In this document: positions 1 to 10,200 of the stretch, in pieces | Layout of the letters: the number at the start of each line of letters is the position of its first letter | Numbering within the stretch: the first letter of the stretch is position 1 | Origin: Eudorina sp. 2006-703-Eu-15 | Lineage: Eukaryota; Chlorophyta; Chlorophyceae; Chlamydomonadales; Volvocaceae | Direction: 5' to 3' | NCBI GenBank assembly: GCA_003117195.1 | Contig: BDSI01000084.1 | Coordinates: forward strand, 250,501 to 314,500 | Length of the DNA: 64,000 bases | Translations under genes and position numbers: made by a program | Notes under the pieces: generated by a model | Seen by the model: the letters and a program-made list of their open reading frames with translations, nothing else | Database searches by the model: none | Told to the model about the DNA's origin: nothing

Positions 1-396
1 GAACCGGGGCAAGCTCGAAACCCGGGGTCGCACGAGGCTTCAGTCGCCGTGCCTGCGTCGCTGGATGTGGAGCCGCACGCAGCGGCGGAGCCCTGGTTGA
101 AAGTGGAAGCCGACGAAGCGGGCCGCGGGCTCTGCGGAGCGGCCCTGGTCGCACACGCCGGACCACAGCTGCGCATGCCGCCGCCCGCGGCGGCGGGACC
201 AATGCACGCGCATGCGGGTTTCCTTGCTGTGGCGGGACCCGGAGGCCATCCGCCGGAGGGCTTCAGCCTGTCGCCTGCGGCTGGGGTGGATCCCGCACTC
301 TTACTCGGACAACCGCCGCCGATGGAGGAGCTGCCGCCATTCGCCATCGCCGATGGGCTGCCGCTGATGCCTCCGATCGCAGCGGACGGGCAGTCG
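1..396. repeat. Exact duplicate of part of the WRKY gene
   Basis: Bases 1-396 are identical to 9677-10072, inside the large coding exon of the WRKY-type gene. Identity stops abruptly at 397/10073. The copy keeps the same open frame (it starts mid-codon relative to the gene) but then runs into unrelated sequence, so it is not a working gene here. The left edge lies outside the window, so the true length is unknown. It could be a recent segmental duplication or an assembly artefact. Confidence 0.97.
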
Positions 397-844
397 AGCA
401 GGCGTGCACTGCCAGGGCCGACAGCAGCAAACACACACACGGACCCGTGGAGCACCCGGTGCTACTGCTGTCTCGGTTGGACTCCACCAGCGCCTTCCGT
501 ACAGTTGAGGTACGGCATGCGGTCGTGGGTCGCCGTGACCAAGATCGCGGAGGGGGGTATCTTCGGGTGCGGTGACACCTCCTGGCCTGCCGTTTATTCC
601 CCGCCCCGCATCCGCCACGGCCCCGCACTCCGCTGGGCGGGACTTCGTTGTGGGCTGGTTGTTCGGTTCAATCTCCTGGTTGTTCTGCGACACCGACTCT
701 CGAGCCCCGACACGGCACCCCCGACCAGCCCCCCACCCCCCCCCCACCCCCCCAATGTCAGCGAAACCGCGGCGCACGCACTCACCCTGCCTTACCCCGG
801 CCCCGCCCCCGCCCCTCAAAACGTCATTGCCCGGGGCCCCGCAG
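397..844. other. No gene assigned; probable 5' intron of the GT61 gene
   Basis: Sequence between the duplicated fragment and the first recognised GT61 exon. Positions 720-755 and 800-840 are C-rich and end in a good acceptor (GCAG at 841-844), as expected of an intron end. Frames here are open but compositionally simple and match nothing I recognise. The N-terminal exon of the GT61 gene is either here or left of the window. Confidence 0.4.
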
Positions 845-3800
845 GAGGTGGTCTCCGCCTTCACCGCCCTGGCGGTGCTGAGGGACAAGGAGGTGGCCCA
901 AAAGGGAATCCAGGTGTGGCGCGTGTGAGGGGTGGGGTGTCGGGGTGGGGTGAAACGGGGGGCGGGGTGCGGCTGGGGCTGCTTGAGGTGGGGCGAGGGC
1001 AGGGTTGGGGGCGGGATGCGGCCTCCAGCGGGTGCCGCACCTCAGGGGCGATGGCCTGCTTTGTAAGTCCGCACTTCGGAGGAGCAAGAAGTAAGGGGCA
1101 GAGCCGGTTGTTGGGGGGCCCGTAGCGCACGCCCTGGTATCCACGAGCACATGCACAACCCGCGTCATTGGCGCCCATTCATCGACACGGCCCCGTCCAC
1201 ACGCCCCCGAACCACGCTCCACACGGCCCCACTCATCCACACGCGGCCATCACTCATCCACACGGCCCCCTTCCCCCCCGCAGGTCGTCCTCGCGGACGG
1301 CAAGCCCGACGGGTTCTACCTGGACCTGTGGGCAGAGCTCTCCCGCCCCTACCCGCTCCGCATCCTGTCCCAGAACCCCTGGCCGCCCAACACCTGCCTC
1401 TCGTGAGTTCCGCGCTCGGGCGGGGGCCCCCCGGAACGACGAACGGTTAACCAACCCGTAGGAAAACCGTATTCACGGCCGTACGGCCGCGCCTGGTGTC
1501 CGTTGGTCTCGGCCTTGCATCTTGCTGTTGCTGCTGACCCCGCCGACCCTTGCGTGTCGCCTCCGTACCGCGTGATCTCGTTGTGGTCGCGCCACCGTCA
1601 CCGTTGGCCTGATCTCCGGCTCCAGGTCGCCTTTTCTTTTCGTGACATGCCTCCCAATCCCGTTAGGTGTTAGTTTGCGGCTGTCGCTTCCCTTCACGAC
1701 CGAGCGCACCCGGTCGCGCGTCCGCGGCCGCGTGTGGCCAGTCGCCCGTGCCTCGTGGCCCGTGGGGCCCCGTGGGCTTCACACACCCCTGTTCTCACCG
1801 TTTCTTACGTTTCCAACGGCGATGGCGCACATGGTTCCGGAGCCGAAGAAGCGGTGGTAGTTCCCCCAGAAGCGCGTCCGCTCCCCCTCTCATCACGTCA
1901 TCAGTCATCACCCGCTCCCCGCTTGTCCTCGTCTGTCCGCCGACGGCTGCAGCCACGCTGTCCACGCCATGTACGGCGGGGCGTCCATCCTCTCCTCCAT
2001 GGGCGTGGCCCGGCGTACGACATGCAGGTATGGTTCCGGCGCCGCACGGAACGCACGTCGCGCGAGGTCGCACCTGCAGCAGGCGCACCACTCCCAGCAG
2101 GGTGTCACGGCAGTCAAGTGGTGGGACAGTGTCCAGTGTGGGGCGCGTCCAGTGCTGCATCTGGAGCACCGAAGTATGCGATAACCCCAACCCAGCGTTG
2201 TGTGTAGAAGACCTCCCCTTCGCGGGCCGTCCTCCTGCGCTTGCCGCAACGCCGTGCAATCACCGGCTTAATCCTCCTCCTCCTCCTCCTCCTGCATCGC
2301 ATCTCCGCTTCCTCCTCCGGCCGATGTGGCCAATGCGCCCGCTGCACCCGATGCGCCCGCTGCACCCGATGTGTGCTCTGATGTCGACCCCCCCCCCCCG
2401 CGGCGGCGGTCACCCCTTCCCCGGGTCCGGCGGTGACGGGCCGGCCGCCGCAGGTCCTCGGTGGCCATGGGTGCGTCCCTGTGGCTGCGCCACGTGCTGG
2501 ACGCCGCCATCCAGCCGCCGGTCCGGAGCGCCTTCGGAGCGCAGCTGCAGAACAAGGGTGTCGTACGCAAGGTAGGCAGCCGGGGATATCAGCCGGGGGT
2601 ATCATCCGGGGGGTATCAGCCGGGGGTATCAGGAGAGGCATGCCCACACGAACCCACTCGAAGGCCAGATGGGTAGGCGCCCTCGAGGGGGGGAGCTGAG
2701 GGTGTGAGGGGGTTTGGGTGGGCCGTACTTTGGTGTAATCTAGGGTGTCTTTAGGTACCCAAGTCACGTCCTTTCGACTAACGGACGATCCTCCGCCGCC
2801 CGCCGCCCGCGGCCCTCTGCCTGCTTCCATTCTTCACAGTCGGTGGTCTGGATCAGTCGTCGCAACTTCGAGGGACTGGCGCAGGCCAACCTGACGCCCT
2901 GGCAGGACCAGCGCCGCTTCGAGAACGAGGGTGGGTCCTGAACACGATGCACCCAGGTCGTTTCCTTCATGACACGCGCGCGCGCGCACTTTGAGGTTCC
3001 GGGTGTGATCATCGACGTCGGCGGTCGAGCTGCACTCCTCGCCTCTCGCGGCTCGTTCTTCTCATACACACAAGTATCATATGTTTATATCTTGGGCCTG
3101 GGTGGTTCGGGCGGGCTCTTCGCTAAAACAGACATGTGTAGTGGACACGGCGGCGCACTCATGCCTTGCCTGCGACAGCCCACCTTGTTAGTGAACCCCA
3201 GGGTGGGGGTCTGCTTTGCTACATGCATGTGCGCCTCTGGGTATGCAGTGCTCTTGGGAGCGCATCGCATCGCATCGTGTCGTCTTGAACTCAGACCATC
3301 GGTTGCCGTACACAGGTGAGGTGGTTCTGGAGCTGCAGCGCGAGGTCTGGCGCTGGAACGACGAGGCCTGCCTTCGCAGCGGCCTCACCAAGTCGTTCGG
3401 TTCCGGTCACCGGCGGCTGCATGCCCTGCGCCGCCTGAAGGCCATGTTCGGAATGGACCGCGGCGGCGCCGCCGTGACGACCGCCGCCACGGCGGCGGCT
3501 CTCGCCACTACAGCCTATCTGGATGACAGGGCGGTTGCGGACCAGCACCTTCGAGGTGGCGGCAGCGGCAGTGGTTCCGGAACTGAGGACGGGTTGGGCC
3601 AGGATGATGGCCCACGGGTCGGCGCGGACACGCTGCTCGAGCAGCAGCTGTCGCGGCGGCGGCTCCACGCCGGGACGGGCCGTTGCCGGCCGTCCACGGT
3701 GTTCTTTGACCTCCGCGTGGTGGAGCTCAATGACATCCCCTTCTACCCGGACCACCTGCAGGTGTGTGTGTTTTGTTGAGCGATGGAACCCACTGACAGT

Positions 3801-5032
3801 GGTGTCGAAAGGGAAAACGTATTGGGTTTTTTTTGCGCTTTGCGAAGAAACCCACGCGTGTGTTGAAGTGCGTGTGTGTGAGCGTGTGTGCTGTTTTGGT
3901 TTTACGGCAGCGTGCAATACAGGTATCTGGGGAAGGCCCTGTGCAGCTCGGCGCCGGTCTGCGGTCGAAAGGCATGTCTGTGCAGCGGCGTGGCAGGTTC
4001 ACAGCAATAACCACCGACGCAGCAGCAGCCGCTGCTGTGCGGCTGTAAGCGGCGCGCCGGCGAGAGGGTATGCTGCGCGCAGACATGATGCCGTGTAAGA
4101 GGGGCGGAGATCTGCACGGTTCTACTCCACCTCTGGACGTTGTGCTGTAGGCACGGGCGAGTGAGCCTGCAATGTCGAAACATTGCAGCAGCGCCTCACC
4201 TTTTCGGACGCAGCACTGCAGGCACCACAATGCCCTGCCAGCACATGTAGCTGGCAGGTCAGCTGCATGCGCCTGCCGCTGCTCCTAAGAAGCCATAACT
4301 AACGGTGCTGGCTGCTCTGCTGCCGGGCCCCCGCTGTGCCCTTCCAAACCCTCCTTATGAACAGGTCCTGGGCCGGGCAGCTGTGCTGGCGGGCGCACAC
4401 GGCACGGGTCTGGCCAACATGATTTGGATGGCCCCGGGCGGCAAGGCGGGGGTGCTGGAGCTGCACCACAACTCGGCCGGCAACGACCACTACCACAATA
4501 TGGTGCGCCTGACCCTGTGGGGGCCAACGGCCGACACACGGTAGAGGGGGGCCCCAACGGCCGAGACGCGGACGGTGGAACAAGCCGAACAGCAAAACAC
4601 GGCGCGATGTTGGGACGGGAGGGTTTGCGGGGTGGCGATTGCGGGCCGTGGGAGAGCAGCACGGGGTCGTAGCACGCCACCGCGAGAGGAGGACGTGAGA
4701 GCGGGAAGTCCGGAGGGCACGGGTGCAATCACCGTACCGTGGTTACGGGGTGGGGAGTCAGGCTCACCGCCCACGTCGCTCACGGACCCCGACAAATGAG
4801 TTGTTTTCACCGCTCCACCATGACGACTGGAGCGGACATTTATCAAAATGTTTGAGCCAACCTGCCTTCCCACCTATACCTTCCTTGCCTGCTGACTCGC
4901 CGATCCCCCGCCCACGGCCCCTAGGCTAACCTGCTGGGCCACAAGTACGTCAGCGTTGAGAGCGACGGCGATCGAGTGGAGCTGCCGGCGGCGGCGGAGG
5001 GCCTGCGGAAGTTGCTGGACATGCTCGGGTAG
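845..5032 (+). CDS. Glycosyltransferase family 61 (EOGT/XylT-like), 5' incomplete
   Basis: Probably a Golgi/ER glycosyltransferase of CAZy family GT61 (plant xylosyl/arabinosyltransferases, animal EOGT). Model exons: 845-913, 1284-1402, 2454-2571, 2840-2930, 3316-3761, 4365-4502, 4925-5032; all junctions keep phase and give 362 residues plus stop TAG. Family features: VVWISRRNF in exon 4, then the GT61 signature AGAHGTGLANMIWMAPGG in exon 6 and a C-terminal HNMANLLGHKYVSV block split over the last intron. Exon 5 carries an Ala/Gly/Ser-rich insert (about 3480-3600), typical of volvocine proteins. The N-terminal signal-anchor exon was not found, and the 1402/2454 junction could hide a small extra exon because the usual CF..AV region is weak. 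Acceptor substrate cannot be told from sequence. Confidence 0.85.
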
Positions 5033-5085
5033 TCCGTCGTGTCGGGATGTGTGCGTGTGTGTATTGCCGTGCATTTGGGTGGAAC

Positions 5086-5090
5086 TGTAA
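5086..5090 (+). terminator. TGTAA poly(A) signal of the GT61 gene
   Basis: The chlorophyte polyadenylation motif TGTAA lies 54 bases after the GT61 stop codon. Confidence 0.6.
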
Positions 5091-7293
5091 AACTCCCGTT
5101 ATCTTATGGGTTCGGCTTGACCGGCGGATGCCTTTAATCTAAGTGCTCGGGAGGCGCCGCGGCCATCCTTATTCGTTACGAATCACGTTTCAGGGGGTGC
5201 TGTGTTGAATGAACGAACGGGTGACCTGAAAGCATGCGAGCCCAGTCCGTGAGTACAAGGGGTTGATCACGAGTACGTACATACATTGTCTCTTACCTAA
5301 ACATATGTTGTCGTTGTGGGCCCATGCGGGGGCCAGGGCATGTGGGCCCATGCGAACTAGGCTTTGAGAGGAGCCACGACGCAAGTAATGCCAAGGCCAA
5401 GGCAGATCCGCGGGCGCAGCTGTGTGTCCTAGCTGCGCTGACCGTGTGTTCATGAGCCGTGTTCACACGTGCGCACGGCCCCGGGACGTTGATGACCGCT
5501 TGCGAAGGAGAACAGATATATGACCTCCTCTCCTGCCGTGAGGGTGGAAGTCAGATGGGTCAGCGGCCTGGCTTGCAAGCGCGGCAGCTCCCTGGGGTCA
5601 CGTGGAGATGAAGAAGTTGGGCGGCGTCCGTGCCGGCGGGGCAGCCGGCGCCCTCGTTTTTTACATTCGGCCTTGGCCCGAATCGACTGCTACGGTGCCG
5701 ACGGGGCGGGGGGTGGCTGCGATGTAGCCGTATTACGGAGGGCACCGTGGGCTGACGTGCACCGCGTGATGCCCCCAGTAGGTGCGGTTTGGCAACGACA
5801 CATACGGTGTTTGTGTTTGCGGCGTTGAGGTGTGGAGGTGTCCTGCCGCCTTGTCGGTGGGGCCTGCTGGGGCGTGCCCTGGTATACACCGTTGATCCCG
5901 TTGGGGTCCGCTGTACTGTTCATTCATTCACATACAGGGAGTGGCGTCGTACATCCAGTGTTGCCTAGAAGTGGTCGGCGAAGGTGGTTGGAGCGGGGAG
6001 CGTGCACTGTCCGGGAGGGAGAACGACACGGGCAAGAGGTTTTGCTTGTATTGGGGTGGGTGCAGCCGATCCGCAGCAGGGTTAGGAGGAGGAGAGGATC
6101 CTGGTTGCAGAGAGTGTGAGAGGGCGAGAAGAGAACAGGGGAAGAGGAAGGGTGCAGCGTGAAAGTATGCTTCAGGCTGGCTCTGTCGTAGCGGGGGCAG
6201 CCACCATCGGTTTGCGGGTTCAGAACTTCAGATGTCGGACGCCTATCACCACGTGTCGAATCAGGTCGAATCGTGTGGGATGTGGCGAAACATCGGGCGG
6301 CTGTTCGCGTGTGAGGTCACCCGACTGTCATGCCAAGACACGGACCACCATTTGATTGTTTCGTTGATTGTAACACCACTCGTAGGGTGGCTCGTCGCCA
6401 TAACAACTCTTAGCTGGGCACGGCCCTTGCAGTGGTCCACGGGCGAGGCGAACACGGTCACCCCACAAACCAAATGTAGATCCAGTACTGCAAGTGGAGT
6501 TGATTGGGGCATCTACGCATCTTGCATCTTGGGTACGCTCTGGGATGGTTTGCATGGGTTGGAGAACGCTCTGGGATGGCTGCGCAGGGTTCAGTGACCG
6601 TGTGGTGACCATGGGTTACACAACGAAGGCTGATTTTCCACGGCGAACAAGTCGCCTATTTGGCGTCTAACGGGTTATGCGTTGCTCCGCGAGAGCAGGC
6701 ACTGGAACATGTCGCAAACGGCTGTCCGAGGCCCCCTTCCGCAAGCAGCCTGTCAAATTTACTCCGCCCAGCCCTGTAGGCATTTCTATATGGGAGGGTT
6801 TTAAGGGTTTTCAGGGCAGCTGCAATCACGTATCGGCAAAACATCCCAAGATTTTCAGCGACCCGAAAGAAACCCAAGGACATAATGCTATGAACAGGAT
6901 TTTTGAATGTATAATGTTTGCCAAAGAGGCAACGCACATAACCGTCTGGTTGTCTGGAACCATTTCCATGGAACCTTGGAACTTGCCACCATGCCCATGC
7001 CCATCTTGGAGGCGTAACCTTGTCATAGTCGGAAGTTATTTTGTAAGTATATCATAAACACTTTGCTGACCAGATTCTGTGTTCGCGTTCCTAGACTGTA
7101 AGCCGTGCTACTTCAAGTTTTGAACCATGCCCTGGCAGCCAACGCCAGATTCGGTGCCATAACGCCACAAATTGTAGAAAACAATTCTTCAATTAGGCTC
7201 TTTTCATTTTGTCAGCTGTGATTGGATGGCATGCTCCTGGTGTGCAACCGAGCAATTGCCTACTAGGGTGACATTTTAATCACTCTGAGGACC
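5091..7293. other. Intergenic region, no gene seen
   Basis: No frame here has a convincing family match or exon/intron structure. Composition drops toward AT from about 6650 to 7290, just upstream of the WRKY gene, as expected for a promoter. A 12-bp motif (cgctctgggatg) is repeated at 6537 and 6569. I saw no transposon ends or RNA genes. Confidence 0.5.
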
Positions 7294-10200
7294 ATGCCGT
7301 TGTCAGACGCCGTAGCAGATGATGTTGTCTCCACTTCAGATGTCTCAGGTCCGCGGCAAGGCATCGGCCTGCAGGATGCGCAGACACCAACTGCGGCAAA
7401 CGTCACGCGGGGGTTGTTGGCCCTCTGCGGCCTTCGCTCCAGCCCGACAGTACGCCCGTCCTGCCCGCGACACGCACACAGTTCTCATTCCAGTATAAAG
7501 GCAGTACTGGTTACCTCCGCCTAGTGCCCGAGGACCAGGACGCTCTACTGGCGGCGCTTTCTTCTGCCCCGGCCCTGGCCCTACGCGCTGATGTACAGCA
7601 ACGAGAAGCCGCAGCGACGAAGCACGTCCTGGCGTCCACGGCCACAGCAGTGGCGTCCATCGTGACAACTGATTCCTCGAAACCGCTGCGACCAGAGATT
7701 TTGGCCGAAGATGTTTGGCCGGCGGCATTCGCCACTGCCAAGGGCGCTAAAATCGGCCGCCGCAAGCTGCAACTCCAGGTGAACGCCGAGCTGCACCTGT
7801 CCAAGGGGGAGGCGAGGCTGGAGGGCCTCCGGTCCTTGATGGCCAACTGGCGCGTCCGGCACGGCGAGCTGCTGCTCTTGACGCTGCGCAAAGACGGCAG
7901 GCTGCTCCTGTCGCGGCCGCCAGGAAAACCCGTCAGCGCCGCTGGTGCTATCTCACACGCGGGCAATGTGCAGCCAGCGGAGGCGCAAGGGCAGCCGAAT
8001 GGAGCAGTGTACCTTTGTCGACGTCAGGGCCGCTTACTGCGGCTGCCGCACGAGGCCGTTGCATGGCATTTCATGGAGCTGGCGGAGGCAGCGCGGACGG
8101 AGGCGCAGCTGGTCAGGGGACTGTGGGTCCACGCGCCGTCGGACACCGCCGAACGAGGGTCCCAGCTGCGGGCTGACGCTGACCCAGATCACGCTTTGGT
8201 GGAGGTGCGCGACGTTCGCCTGTGCAGGTCCAAAGGGGGCGGCAGGTGTGTGTTCCTGGAGGGCCTCCAAGACATGATGCGGCTCTGGGGCGTCGCGGAG
8301 GGAGGGCTGCTGCAGCTGCAGCCGTGCGCCATAGAAGGCTGCGGAGATGGCGACGGCTGCAGAAGCGGTGAAGCCCGGCAACAGCGGCTCGTGCTGACTC
8401 CGCTGCGACCGAAGCCGCAAGGCAGCGAGGCCGACCAGGGCGCTCAAGGCATTAAGAGCAAAAAGAGCCGAGACGCGCGTGCCATTCTGCCTAACGAGGG
8501 CGTGAGCCCTCGCCGTTCTGCTGCCTGGATTGCCAAAGGTGTTGCGGTCAGCGCAATAGAAGGTATAGCGACGGGCAGCGACAGCGACGACAGGGAGCCT
8601 CCGCCGGCAGTGGCATCGCAGCGGCATTCCGCAGCTCAGGGGCCGGCAGCGGCAGTCGGACAGCTCACTGCAGCTGCGAAGCTGAGCTGCGGGCTGAGTC
8701 CATTTACGCGGCTTGTGGTGGCTAGGGACCCGGAGGCACCAGCGGCTGAGGTGGAACGCCCGGCGTCGAGCACGCATGTGACAGCAGCCGAGGAGGTATC
8801 CACTTCGGCAGGGGCAGCGTTGTTGCCGTCACTCAGTTCGGCACCGGTTCCGTTAAAGCCAGGTCCGCTGGCTGCAGCGGTGGATCCCTCGATCATGGCG
8901 GTGGTGGGGGATGAAGGGGGACCTGAGGCGCAGGCACCTGCCGTCGCAGAAGCGGCCGCCGTGGCGGGATCAGCCTGTGAGCCCCCGGACAGCGCGGGCG
9001 AGCCGCCCCCGCGCACGTGGCGGTGATGGCCACGGAAACGGCCGATGCGGGAGCGAGCCGCACGACGAAGGTGGACACAAGCGGGGGTACGGAATCGACG
9101 GAAGACCAGCAGATGATGGCATGGGAGCGGGTCAGACCACCATCCGAGTCCGCGACCTCGTCATCGGTCCCGACCACAGCTGCTGCTGATCATGGCGCAC
9201 TGGCGTTGGCATCTTCGCTTTCCGTGTCAGCGCCAGCTGCCGAACTGCAAGCGGCTACGGCGGTTCTGTCGTCGTTGGGAGACGTGCAGCGCTTAAGAGC
9301 TAAGGAGCCGGGGGCCGCGCCTGACGCCGAAGCTCCGGCGGCTTCCCAAGCAGAGCAGCAGCAGCAGCCGTTGGCAGTCACGGACCCATTGGCTGAAGAA
9401 TCGCAAAGCTTGCAAGGACGCCCCGCGGTGATTTGTGCTGCGGCGGGCGCCTCGGCGGCGGCGACTCGACCGCAGCTGCAACCCGCAGTCGTGGACGTCC
9501 TCGACGCCGCGGCGGCAGCGCTGGAGACAGCGGAGCAGCTGCAGTTGGCCAGTCCGTCCGAGGCAAGTCCGCATTCGCCGGAAGACTCGCCGCCGGCGGG
9601 CGGGGATGGACAGGGGCCCCTGGTGGCTCAGGGCTCCAGCTGCGCCACCGGGATCGGGCTTTTGTCGCTTAACGACGAACCGGGGCAAGCTCGAAACCCG
9701 GGGTCGCACGAGGCTTCAGTCGCCGTGCCTGCGTCGCTGGATGTGGAGCCGCACGCAGCGGCGGAGCCCTGGTTGAAAGTGGAAGCCGACGAAGCGGGCC
9801 GCGGGCTCTGCGGAGCGGCCCTGGTCGCACACGCCGGACCACAGCTGCGCATGCCGCCGCCCGCGGCGGCGGGACCAATGCACGCGCATGCGGGTTTCCT
9901 TGCTGTGGCGGGACCCGGAGGCCATCCGCCGGAGGGCTTCAGCCTGTCGCCTGCGGCTGGGGTGGATCCCGCACTCTTACTCGGACAACCGCCGCCGATG
10001 GAGGAGCTGCCGCCATTCGCCATCGCCGATGGGCTGCCGCTGATGCCTCCGATCGCAGCGGACGGGCAGTCGGCGCTGGCGTGGGGTCAGCTCATGCTGG
10101 GAATGGGAGTGCACCCAGCTGCGTTGGACGCCCAGCAGCAACCGATAGACGCGGATGGCGGCATGGCACCGACGCCCTGGCCGTCCAACGCGCGGCCGGG

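Noticed and set aside
49..1125. 358-codon open frame at the left edge
   Set aside because: The first 116 codons are the duplicated WRKY-gene fragment; after 396 the frame continues only through low-complexity sequence and overlaps the real GT61 exon in another frame.
5941..6162. Open frame with several Cys residues
   Set aside because: No homology pattern, no splice signals, and AT/GC composition like noncoding flanks.
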